Source: Caenispirillum bisanense
GTDB lineage: Bacteria > Pseudomonadota > Alphaproteobacteria > Rhodospirillales > UBA2165
DNA length: 64,000 nucleotides
Direction: 5' to 3'
Assembly (NCBI GenBank): GCA_945877815.1
Contig: CAMDWJ010000003.1
Span: forward strand, 84,221-148,220
This document shows positions 17,357-24,965 of the stretch, one piece after another. Below the pieces are notes generated by a model that was given only the letters and a program-made list of their open reading frames with translations, did no database searches and had not been told where the DNA came from. The translations under genes were made by a program, and so were the position numbers. Numbering within the stretch: the first letter of the stretch is position 1; each line of letters starts with the position of its first letter.

Positions 17357-17608
17357 ATGGCAAATGAACCGAAAAATCCGGGCGGCCAGAAAAACGAGGG
17401 CGAAGGCAACAAGACTGCGGCCCGTCACAATAACGAGGACCAGCAAAAATTCGTGAAAAGCGGCAAGGTCGGACACGCAGCCGAGGAGGCCGAACAGGCG
17501 ATCGCAGGTGCAGACGGCGACGAATTGCGCAAAGCCGAGGAAAAGGGCCGCGCCAAATCGAAGGGCGAAAACCCCGGCGACTACGCGACGATGGGAAAGA
17601 AGCACTAA
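17357..17608 (+). CDS. Small highly charged hypothetical protein
   Basis: An 83-residue, very hydrophilic protein (MANEPKNPGGQKNEGEGNK... to GENPGDYATMGKKH) rich in Lys, Glu, Gly and Asn, with no hydrophobic core; probably intrinsically disordered. The ATG at 17357 has a strong ribosome-binding site (AAGGAGA, 6 bases upstream); the upstream open frame from 17240 is not used. A bidirectional hairpin terminator follows. It stands alone between two oppositely oriented operons, so it is likely transcribed from its own promoter. I do not recognise a family; stress- or desiccation-related small proteins have similar composition, which is only a guess. Confidence 0.7.
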   Translation: MANEPKNPGGQKNEGEGNKTAARHNNEDQQKFVKSGKVGHAAEEAEQAIAGADGDELRKAEEKGRAKSKGENPGDYATMGKKH

Positions 17609-17650
17609 CCCTTTCGCGCCGATCCTGCTCGGCCTATTTATAATACGAAT

Positions 17651-17680
17651 GACCCCGCCCCGGTTTCCCGGGACGGGGTC
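17651..17680. terminator. Bidirectional hairpin terminator
   Basis: GACCCCGCCCCGG and CCCGGGACGGGGTC pair around a three-base loop; T-rich sequence (ATGTTTTGTC) follows on the plus strand. It lies between two convergent genes (ending at 17608 and 17710). Confidence 0.8.
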
Positions 17681-17709
17681 ATGTTTTGTCCGCGCTGGAA
17701 GAGGCGCGC

Positions 17710-18885
17710 TTATTTCTTCTTCTTAGGTTTGCTCCAAAGCTGCTTGGAGGCGCGCTTCGCCCCCTCTGCCATCGCCTCGAACTTCGCCCAGCAGATTTCC
17801 GGATGGCCGACGCGCGGGCCGATGCCGCAATCGGTGCCGGCCAGCACGTTCTCGCGCCCGACCAGCTTGGCATAGCGCACGAGGCGCTGGGCGACCAGAT
17901 CGGGATGCTCGATGAAATCGGTGCAGTGACCGATCACACCCGGCACCAGGGTCGAATCCTTGGGCAGCTTCACATTCTCGAAGACCTGCCATTCATGCTC
18001 GTGTACCGGATTGGCGGCCTCAATCGAATAGCTCGACGCCTTCACGCGGAAGATGATGTCGATGATGTCCTTGAGCGCGATGTCGTCGCTGTGCGGGCCG
18101 TGGAACGAACCCCAGCAGACGTGCAGGCGGATCTGCTCGCGCGGAATATTGCGTAGGGCATGGTTGAGCGCGTCGACGCGGATGGTCGCATACTTGCGAT
18201 ATTGCGGCACCGTCAGCTTGGGCAGGCAGGCCCAGCCGTCCGGCAAGTCTGGATCGTCGATCTGCAGAATGAAGCCGGCTTTTGCGATGGCTTCGTATTC
18301 GACTCGCATCGCCTCGGCGATGGCATAGACGAATTCTTCCTCGGTCTTGTAGTAATCGTTGCGCATCCAATGTTCGATGGTGCCCGGCGTATTGGCCGGC
18401 AGGAAGGCCTCCTTCACCTTGGAGCCCTTGAGCGAGGCCTTGAAGGTTTCGACATCGGCCTTGATGAAGTCCTGGCCGATATAGCGCAGCGGCTCGACGC
18501 AGATAGGCGTGCCCGCAGGCGCCGGGAAACGACGGCCTTCGAAATACTTGCCGAAGCGCCGTTCGTCGCGCGCAATCATGTTGAGAGGCGCAAACTTCTT
18601 GCCCGGATTTACGCGAAGCTCGAACCCCGCCAACCGCTCGCGCCCGTAGTTGGTGAAGTTCACCTTGTTGAATTCGCCGTCGTTGACGCTGTCGAGACCG
18701 CAATCGATCTGTTTCTTCACGACGTCCGTAATCGACCGGTTCAGAATCTTGTCGAGCTTCTTCTTGTCGATTTTCTTGCCTGCCATGCGTTCGGCGATCA
18801 GCGGTTTCAGATCGTCCGGGCGCGGCAACGCGCCGGCATGTGTCGTGAGAATGCGATTCTCACTGAATTGTGTTGTATACGCCAT
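17710..18885 (-). CDS. MetE-like (cobalamin-independent methionine synthase C-terminal family) protein
   Basis: A 391-residue protein of the MetE C-terminal/UroD-like zinc methyltransferase fold. It begins with the family pattern ILTTHAGALPRPDDL and carries candidate zinc ligands: His and Cys in LHVCWGS (near residue 254), Glu in IEAANPVHEHE (near 289) and Cys in GTDCGIG (near 348). True MetE is about 750 residues with an N-terminal duplicate domain, absent here. Relatives include epoxyalkane:coenzyme M transferase and uncharacterised methyl/alkyl transferases. The ATG at 18885 has GGGGAGAAG before it. It ends in a basic tail (KPKKKK). Two more such genes lie at 28184 and 33308; no shared operon is seen. 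Confidence 0.85.
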   Translation of the reverse strand: MAYTTQFSENRILTTHAGALPRPDDLKPLIAERMAGKKIDKKKLDKILNRSITDVVKKQIDCGLDSVNDGEFNKVNFTNYGRERLAGFELRVNPGKKFAPLNMIARDERRFGKYFEGRRFPAPAGTPICVEPLRYIGQDFIKADVETFKASLKGSKVKEAFLPANTPGTIEHWMRNDYYKTEEEFVYAIAEAMRVEYEAIAKAGFILQIDDPDLPDGWACLPKLTVPQYRKYATIRVDALNHALRNIPREQIRLHVCWGSFHGPHSDDIALKDIIDIIFRVKASSYSIEAANPVHEHEWQVFENVKLPKDSTLVPGVIGHCTDFIEHPDLVAQRLVRYAKLVGRENVLAGTDCGIGPRVGHPEICWAKFEAMAEGAKRASKQLWSKPKKKK

Positions 18886-19050
18886 TGAGTCTTCTCCCCG
18901 ATGAAAATCGCGCGGCCAGTTGACGATCGCGCCTGAAGCGTGACGCAACTGTCAGGCCGGTCGGGGATAATGTCAACGACCTCGACGACGCGGACGCGGT
19001 GGGACGTTGGTCAATCGCCGTAAGGAAATTTCCCACACGCGTGGGCGTCG

Positions 19051-19866
19051 TCACGCTCCGGCATTTGCGATCAATTGATCGACGAAGGTTTCCAGTTCGG
19101 GTTTGCGGCTCGTATCCATCTGCACCTCGGCGAAGACGGCGCGCCCCGAGAGCCATTCGGCCTCGGCATCCGGATATGCGACGGCGACCCGTACGGCGTG
19201 ATGCAGATCGTAGCTCGCATAGGACAGACCCAAACTTTTCAGCGCCGCCCACAGCGCCATCGCGCTTTGGGTCCGGTAATGGATGCGGTGGCGCGTATTG
19301 GGAATGGCGACCGACGCATCGTCGAGAGAACGGATGCAGGCATCGAGAGAGACCGAGGCGAAGCCCCGGCAGACCAAAGGCCGCGCCGCGTAGGCGCTGC
19401 AAGCTCCACCTTCCAGAATCGGACAGGGGAGCGTCAGACCGGTACGGTCGGCCGCCGCAAAGTCGCGAGCGGAGACCGAATCGATGCGCACGCGGATCGG
19501 CGCCTCCGCCGAAGGCCACAGCGCGCGCACGACGTGCGCGAGGGCCAGGATCTCGGGTACCGAAGCAGAGACGAAATTGTTGCAGCAATGGGCGCAGCCC
19601 TTTTGACAGGCGACGGCGTGCGGCCCCGGATGGCGGCGCAGCGAAATCTCGAACACGCTCTGCGCGATCCCCGCCGAGGCACTCGCGCGATGCGGATCGT
19701 CCGTGCGCGACAATATCTCGATCAGGTGACGCGTTAGAGCGACGGTCGGCGCTATATCCTGCGTGGCGGGAATGCCGAATTGCAACACGGCCTCGATCTC
19801 GCGGCGGCGAACGCGGTTGGCAGCGCGGCGTAGCTGGCGGCTGGCCCCAGACGCGGGCTCGGCCAC
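19051..19866 (-). CDS. YkgJ-family cysteine-cluster protein
   Basis: A 271-residue cytoplasmic protein with the CxxCxxxCC-type metal-binding module: CQKGCAHCCNNF near residues 86-97, followed by CPILEGGACSAYAARPLVCRGF. These cysteines probably hold a zinc ion or iron-sulfur cluster, as proposed for the YkgJ/CxxCxxCC family. The N-terminal 60 and C-terminal 90 residues have no motif I recognise. It ends 184 bases upstream of the MetE-like start and follows the ABC permease gene by only 6 bases, so it may sit at the end of that leftward operon. Function unknown. Confidence 0.82.
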   Translation of the reverse strand: MAEPASGASRQLRRAANRVRRREIEAVLQFGIPATQDIAPTVALTRHLIEILSRTDDPHRASASAGIAQSVFEISLRRHPGPHAVACQKGCAHCCNNFVSASVPEILALAHVVRALWPSAEAPIRVRIDSVSARDFAAADRTGLTLPCPILEGGACSAYAARPLVCRGFASVSLDACIRSLDDASVAIPNTRHRIHYRTQSAMALWAALKSLGLSYASYDLHHAVRVAVAYPDAEAEWLSGRAVFAEVQMDTSRKPELETFVDQLIANAGA

Positions 19867-19872
19867 GGCCGG

Positions 19873-20691
19873 CTAAAGTTCCATGTGGCGGTCGGTCGGA
19901 CGCCAGGCGCTAAACTTGCGATCGATATAGACGAGGGCCGAATTGACGATCAGCACCAGGGCGGTCGCCACGATGATGCCGGTAAAGGCGCCGGTCACAT
20001 CCATCTGCTGGCGCGAATGTTCGATGTAATAGCCGATGCCTTCGTTGCCCACGAGAAATTCGCCGATGATCGCGGCACTCACCGCGCGCGGCAGGGCGAT
20101 CTTGAGGCCTGAGAAGAAAAACGGCAGCAGCGCGTTCCAGATGACTTCACGGCTGATGCGCGATTCCGAGGCACCCACCACGCGCGCCATATTGATGAGG
20201 CGCGAATCCACGCCCCGAATGCCGGCAAAGATGGCAATGAAGACGGGATAGAAGACCAGGAGGCCGATCAGCCACAGCTTGGGTGCGTCGTTGATGCCGA
20301 ACCACAAGATGAACAGTGGGATCAGCGCGTATTTGGGCACGCCGACCGAGGCCATGATGAAGGGTTCTATCGCATCGGTGAAACGCGGCAGGCGGCGCAG
20401 CACGAAGGGGAGTCCCACGCCGAAGAAACAGCCGATGGCGAAGCCGATCGCCGATATCTTGAGCGTGACATAGGTGTGATGCCCCAATTCGCCCGAAGCC
20501 GCGATCTTGAGCAGGCGGTCCCACACTTTGAAGGGATCGGCGACGAACATCTCGCCCGCACTTTGCGAGCCGGCCTTCCACACCCAGATCAAGAAGACGG
20601 CGAACGCAATCTGGCCGGCCCGTACGATATAGGGCCGCCAATTGAATCCGTTGGGCGCGGCGAGGTCCATTGTCTGTTCGGCGTTGCTCAT
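19873..20691 (-). CDS. ABC transporter permease, NitT/TauT type (second permease)
   Basis: A 272-residue inner-membrane subunit with about six helices and the BPD_transp_1 domain. The coupling loop resembles the EAA motif: NMARVVGASESRISREVIWN. The N-terminal stretch MSNAEQTMDLAAPNGFNW is cytoplasmic. Its start overlaps the stop of the ATPase gene by 4 bases (ATGA), so the two are translationally coupled. A second, related permease gene lies on the other side of the ATPase, so the transporter may use a heterodimeric membrane channel. The binding protein is probably the divergent gene at 22451. Confidence 0.92.
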   Translation of the reverse strand: MSNAEQTMDLAAPNGFNWRPYIVRAGQIAFAVFLIWVWKAGSQSAGEMFVADPFKVWDRLLKIAASGELGHHTYVTLKISAIGFAIGCFFGVGLPFVLRRLPRFTDAIEPFIMASVGVPKYALIPLFILWFGINDAPKLWLIGLLVFYPVFIAIFAGIRGVDSRLINMARVVGASESRISREVIWNALLPFFFSGLKIALPRAVSAAIIGEFLVGNEGIGYYIEHSRQQMDVTGAFTGIIVATALVLIVNSALVYIDRKFSAWRPTDRHMEL

Positions 20692-21479
20692 TGCACTTGT
20701 GCCCGGATGCGCTGATAGAGTTCGATGAATTCGGGATGGGTAAGGATGCCGCGTATATCGCGAGGACGCGGGATCGTGATGCGATGTTCACCCGCCACGC
20801 TGGAAGGCTGGCGGGTCAGCACAAGCGTGCGGTCACCGAGCGCGATGGCTTCGGAGATATCGTGGGTGACGAAGACGATGGTTTTTTTGCCAAGGTTCCA
20901 TAGGCGCATCAGATCGTCTTGCAACTGCAGACGCGTCTGCGCATCGAGCGCGCCGAACGGCTCGTCCATCAAGATGACGGGCGGATCGTAGACCAGCGTG
21001 CGAATCAACGAGGTACGCTTGCGCATGCCGCCCGACAATTCGTGCGGGTAGTGATCCTCCCAGCCGGCGAGGCCGACCGCGCGGATCAGCGTTTGCGCAC
21101 GCGCGCGCGTCTCGTCATTCAGTTTCCCTTGGACCAGGAGGGGGAATAACACGTTTTCGAGACAGGTGCGCCACGGCAATAGATTGTCTTCTTGCGTCAC
21201 GTAGCCGATCTGGCAATTGAGGCCGGGCTTCAGCGACTTCATGTCGTTGATGGGCGCAAGTTGCGACTGGAAGCGAATTTCGCCGCCGCTCGCCGCGTCG
21301 ATCTGCGCGATCATGTTGAGCAACGTCGTCTTGCCGCCGCCCGACGGGCCGATGATGGTGAGAAACTCACCCTCGTTGACCGAGAAACTAAGACCTTGAA
21401 TGATCCACGGCGAGGGTTCGCGGCCGGCACGCGTGGCGAAACGCTTGGCAAGATCGCGGACTTCGAGAAGAACGGACAT
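20688..21479 (-). CDS. ABC transporter ATP-binding protein, NitT/TauT family
   Basis: A 263-residue ATPase with Walker A GPSGGGKTT, Q-loop YVTQEDN, signature LSGGMRKR, Walker B VILMDEP and H-loop VTHD. The ATG at 21479 (MSVLLEVRDLAKRF) is selected because it gives a normal first strand; the frame is open to 21587 inside the upstream permease gene. It sits between two permease genes, 8 bases after one and overlapping the other by 4, so all three form one leftward operon. The substrate cannot be deduced. Confidence 0.94.
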   Translation of the reverse strand: MSVLLEVRDLAKRFATRAGREPSPWIIQGLSFSVNEGEFLTIIGPSGGGKTTLLNMIAQIDAASGGEIRFQSQLAPINDMKSLKPGLNCQIGYVTQEDNLLPWRTCLENVLFPLLVQGKLNDETRARAQTLIRAVGLAGWEDHYPHELSGGMRKRTSLIRTLVYDPPVILMDEPFGALDAQTRLQLQDDLMRLWNLGKKTIVFVTHDISEAIALGDRTLVLTRQPSSVAGEHRITIPRPRDIRGILTHPEFIELYQRIRAQVQ

Positions 21480-21487
21480 GCGACGAG

Positions 21488-22321
21488 TTACTCCTTTTGC
21501 GCCGTGACGTCGGACGGCGGGCGCCAGCGCAGCAGGCGCTTCTCGACGAAATTCACGATCCAGTTGGTGATGAACACGATGATGCACACTGCGGTCAGCG
21601 CCACGAAAACACCTGTCGTATCGAAATTCATGGACCGAAGCTGGATCATGTATCCCAGACCGCGGTTGGCGGAAATCAGTTCGGCCACCACCGCGCCGCC
21701 GATCGAATAGGGCATGGCGATGCGAAAGCCGGTGAAGATATGCGGTACAGCGCCCGGAAAGATGATGTGGCGCGCGACATAGGATTCGGATGCACCCGCC
21801 ACCTGTGCCATCTGCACCAGCTTGGGGTCCAGCGTGCGCACGCCGGTCTGGGTCGCGAAATAGACGATGAAGAAAACCGTGAAGGCGACAAGCGCGATCT
21901 TGGATTCAATGCCGATTCCGAACCACAAGATGAAGAGTGGCGCCAAGGCCAATTTGGGCGAGCCGTAGCCGCCGACCATGAAGGGGTCGAGGATGGCGGT
22001 GAGGATCGGTTGGCGGCGCAACAAAAAGGGCAGGATCGCCGCCGGGATGCCGCCGATCACGAAACCGATCATGGCTTCAGAAAATGTATAGGAGGCATGG
22101 CGTAGTAGCTCGCCGCTGAGCAGCCCGCTATAAAGCCGCACCGCGACGCCCCACGGCGTTCCGACCCAATAGACCCCAAGCAAAAGACTGAGCCCGTGCC
22201 AGATCGCCAACAACGCGATCAAAACCAAAATATGGTCGCGGTGACTGTAGAGCTTGGCGGTGAACCTGCCCGCGTCGAAGACGCCGACGCTGGGTCCGCC
22301 GGCCGATTTCAGTGTCGCCAT
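21488..22321 (-). CDS. ABC transporter permease, NitT/TauT type (first permease)
   Basis: A 277-residue permease with the BPD_transp_1 domain; the EAA-like loop is VQMAQVAGASESYVARHIIF. The start at 22321 (MATLKSAGG) is preferred over 22333 because GGGAGAAG lies just before it. It is the first gene of the leftward operon (permease, ATPase, permease, YkgJ-like). About 130 bases separate it from the divergent binding-protein gene, so a shared two-way promoter region is likely. The sequence clearly differs from the second permease gene, which supports a hetero-oligomeric channel rather than a recent duplication. Confidence 0.92.
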   Translation of the reverse strand: MATLKSAGGPSVGVFDAGRFTAKLYSHRDHILVLIALLAIWHGLSLLLGVYWVGTPWGVAVRLYSGLLSGELLRHASYTFSEAMIGFVIGGIPAAILPFLLRRQPILTAILDPFMVGGYGSPKLALAPLFILWFGIGIESKIALVAFTVFFIVYFATQTGVRTLDPKLVQMAQVAGASESYVARHIIFPGAVPHIFTGFRIAMPYSIGGAVVAELISANRGLGYMIQLRSMNFDTTGVFVALTAVCIIVFITNWIVNFVEKRLLRWRPPSDVTAQKE

Positions 22322-22450
22322 GACTTCTCCCATCGCGCGGTTTTCGACGCGGATCGGCGCCGTTCGACGGCGCTTCGCCTGTTGCGGCTGTTGGCCGCTT
22401 GGAGCATTGTAGCCAAGAATTAGCGCTAAAAATAGCCAAGGGAGGCTTAA

Positions 22451-23464
22451 ATGTTCGATCAGACTCTCCGCGCTGCGGCAATTGCCGGCGCCTTTTTTGC
22501 CGGGCTGTTGCCCACTCCATCCCGCGCCGCCGATATCGACGTCATTCTCGCCCTACCCACGAATACCCTCACCTTCACCGCGGCCTTCCTGGCCGAGGAC
22601 GCGGGGTTCTTCAAAAAGAACGGATTGAACGTCACCCAGCGCCAATTGGCCGGCGTCGCTTCCAACAATGCCGTCATCAACGGCAGCGTCGATTTCCTGT
22701 TGGGCACCATCGCCACCATGCTGAACGGCGCGTCAATGGGCCAGCCGATGCTGATGATCGCCAATATGGTGGATCGCCCGCTGGTCGAGATCGTGATCCG
22801 CAAAGATATCGCGGATGCCGCCGGCATCACCGCCACTTCACCCCTGGCCGATCGTATCAAACTTCTGAAGGGCAAAACCATCGCCATCCAGGGTATCGGC
22901 TCCATGACCCATTCGCTGCCGCGCCTCGCCGCGCGTCGCGGTGGGTTCGATCCCGAGACCGATATCCGCGTCACACCGATGGACCCGGCGACCATGCTGG
23001 CCGCGCTCACCGCCAAGCAGATCGAGGGTTATTCGACCTCGCTGCCCTTTACCACCGAAGCCGTCGTCAAAGGGGCGGGCATCATCTTGGTCAGCGGTCC
23101 GCAAGGCGACATGGATGAATATACGCCGTTGGGCTACACGACGCTCGGCGCGCGCCCCGACAAATGCGTGAAGGAACGCGAGAAGTGCCTGCGCATGGTC
23201 GCCGCCTTTGCCGATACCGCGAAATTCATCAAGGAAAAGCCGGCCGAGACCTTTGCGCTCATCCAAAAACGGTTTCCACAGATGGACCCCAAGGTGCTCG
23301 AAATGGCCTGGGCGGTCGTGGGCAAGGCCCATACGACCGATGTCGCCGTCAAAGAGAATACATTGAACAACTCGCAGAAATGGACTTTGGATGCGGGCCT
23401 GCTCGATCCCAAGAACGAGGTGAAGAATTACAACGGTCTGTGGACGACCGAGTTCGTCAAATAG
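22451..23464 (+). CDS. ABC transporter substrate-binding protein, NMT1-like
   Basis: A 337-residue periplasmic binding protein with a Sec signal peptide (about residues 1-26, ending PSRAA) and an NMT1/SsuA-like fold beginning DIDVILALPTNTLTFTAAF. A strong ribosome-binding site GGGAGG precedes the ATG. It faces away from the permease/ATPase/permease operon and is the likely binding protein for it. A frameshifted copy of a paralogue's last ~30 codons lies immediately downstream, showing that there was once a tandem duplicate here. Ligand unknown; a C126-less, two-cysteine pattern (CVKEREKC) near the middle may form a disulfide. Confidence 0.9.
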   Translation: MFDQTLRAAAIAGAFFAGLLPTPSRAADIDVILALPTNTLTFTAAFLAEDAGFFKKNGLNVTQRQLAGVASNNAVINGSVDFLLGTIATMLNGASMGQPMLMIANMVDRPLVEIVIRKDIADAAGITATSPLADRIKLLKGKTIAIQGIGSMTHSLPRLAARRGGFDPETDIRVTPMDPATMLAALTAKQIEGYSTSLPFTTEAVVKGAGIILVSGPQGDMDEYTPLGYTTLGARPDKCVKEREKCLRMVAAFADTAKFIKEKPAETFALIQKRFPQMDPKVLEMAWAVVGKAHTTDVAVKENTLNNSQKWTLDAGLLDPKNEVKNYNGLWTTEFVK

Positions 23465-23490
23465 ATCGCGAGTGACGCTTCAGGGGCTAG

Positions 23491-23589
23491 GAAAATCGCG
23501 GAAATTCAGTCTGGTCGCCGGCGCGATCGAGCCCAACGACAGTACTCAAGGATTTCAAAGGCCTTTACACCGACGAATTCATGAAGTGA
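23491..23589 (+). pseudogene. C-terminal remnant of a duplicated NMT1-like binding protein
   Basis: Directly after the intact binding protein, one frame reads KSRKFSLVAGAIEPNDS and the next frame (one base shifted) reads VLKDFKGLYTDEFMK then stop at 23587-23589. The intact protein ends NSQKWTLDAGLLDPKNE then VKNYNGLWTTEFVK, stop. The two parts align in the same order, so this is the tail of a diverged second copy that has lost its 5' part and gained a frameshift. No start codon or ribosome-binding site is left; it is not expected to make a protein. Confidence 0.82.
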
Positions 23590-23612
23590 ATTCATAACGT
23601 CATGTTGTAAAA

Positions 23613-23647
23613 TCCTACCCCCGCATGACATCCGTGCGGGGCTTTTT
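23613..23647 (+). terminator. Rho-independent terminator upstream of the amidohydrolase
   Basis: CCCCGCATG and a matching TGCGGGG surround a short loop, followed by CTTTTTCTT. It probably terminates transcripts from the binding-protein gene and its remnant. It ends only about 20 bases before the next ATG, so it could also attenuate expression of that gene. Confidence 0.8.
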
Positions 23648-23664
23648 CTTCGAGGAGCACCGTC

Positions 23665-24834
23665 ATGCCCGCCGCCCGCAAAACCAAATCGAAAGCCACG
23701 GCCAAGAAAGCCAAATCGGCGCGCAAACCGGCGGTGAAGACAAAGGCAAAGACGGCCGTCAAAAAGGCCACGAAAAAAGTCGCAAAAAAGGTCGCGGCGA
23801 AAAGAAAAGCCACGCCGAAGAAGATCGCCCAGCGCCGCAGCCAGCGCATCGTTTCGCTCGACATCCACACCCACATTTCGATCCCCGAGGCCGCACAACT
23901 GCAACGCGCGGTGCAAAGCGAGGAGGAAACGCAAAAGGCGGCGCGTTACGCCCAGGCCACGGCGCGCGACAAGGGAGTCATCAATCCGTCGGCGCGCGAG
24001 GATACCAACGATCCCAAGCTGCGCCTTGCAAAAATGGACGAGGCCGGCATCGACATCCAGCTGGTCAGCATGAACACCAATCCGCCCTATTACTCGCTTT
24101 CGGGCGAGGACGGATTGAAGGTCGCCAAACTCGCCAATCAGGGCATCCTCGACTATACCCGCAACGCACCGGATCGCTTCGTCGGGCTCGGTATGGCGCC
24201 GATGCAGTCGGCGAGCCACGCCGTCGAGGCGCTGGAACATGCCATGAGCCTCGGGCTCAAGGGCATCAATATCCTCACCAATATCGGCGGGCACGACCTC
24301 GGCGAAGAAATGTTCTGGCCGGTGTGGAAGCGGGCCGAAGAACTAGGTGCCGCGGTGTTGCTGCATCCGCTGGGCTTCACCAATCAGGACCGCTTCATGA
24401 AATTCCGGCTCGCCAACACGGTCGGCCAGCCCCTTGAAGAGACCCTGGCGATGTTGTCGCTGATCCACGAGGGCGTGATGGCGCGCCATCCGAAGCTGAA
24501 GATCCTCATGTCGCACGGTGGTGGATACCTGCCCTTCTATTATGGGCGCTCCGATTCCACCTTTTTCCGCGATCCGCACCTGCGCGGCGCCATCGACAAG
24601 AAACCCAGCACCTATATCCGCCAATTCTATCTCGATACCTGCGTGTTCGACCTACACATGATCGAGTTTCTCGCCGACACCTACGATATGGACCACGTCG
24701 TGCTCGGCACCGACTTCCCGTACCGCGACTGGGGCGCGGTCCAGATGATCAACAGCTCCAAGAAGTTGGGCAGGGCGCACAAGGAAGGCATCCTTGGCCG
24801 CAATGCCGCCAAAGTCCTGGGCATGACGATCTGA
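23665..24834 (+). CDS. Amidohydrolase-2 family enzyme with lysine-rich histone-H1-like N-terminal tail
   Basis: A 389-residue protein made of two unlike parts. Residues 1-61 form a basic, low-complexity tail with 20 Lys and 6 Arg among Ala, Thr and Val (KKATKKVAKKVAAKRK style), like bacterial histone-H1/AlgP repeats. Residues 62-389 are an ACMSD-like metal-dependent hydrolase/decarboxylase: DIHTHI (H68, H70), LLHPLGF near 231, SHGGGYLPF near 283, and GTDFPY near 348 supply the metal site. The ATG at 23665 has GAGGAG upstream and is the only good start; the tail is in frame with no break. The enzyme part fits decarboxylation or hydrolysis of a carboxylic acid; the tail may bind nucleic acid, polyphosphate or membrane. 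The gene stands alone between terminators. Confidence 0.88.
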   Translation: MPAARKTKSKATAKKAKSARKPAVKTKAKTAVKKATKKVAKKVAAKRKATPKKIAQRRSQRIVSLDIHTHISIPEAAQLQRAVQSEEETQKAARYAQATARDKGVINPSAREDTNDPKLRLAKMDEAGIDIQLVSMNTNPPYYSLSGEDGLKVAKLANQGILDYTRNAPDRFVGLGMAPMQSASHAVEALEHAMSLGLKGINILTNIGGHDLGEEMFWPVWKRAEELGAAVLLHPLGFTNQDRFMKFRLANTVGQPLEETLAMLSLIHEGVMARHPKLKILMSHGGGYLPFYYGRSDSTFFRDPHLRGAIDKKPSTYIRQFYLDTCVFDLHMIEFLADTYDMDHVVLGTDFPYRDWGAVQMINSSKKLGRAHKEGILGRNAAKVLGMTI

Positions 24835-24965
24835 GAAGGCGCCGCCAACGCATCTTGGGCAGATAGGACGAGTCGCATTCCGTCAATAAAACGCCCCTTT
24901 GACGGATAAGCAGGATCGCATATTGTTCGGACGAGATTGAGCCATTCGTTAACAGGGATACGCAA

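Noticed and set aside
17710..18885. Housekeeping methionine synthase MetE
   Set aside because: Only the C-terminal domain length is present, and the same applies to the copies at 28184 and 33308.
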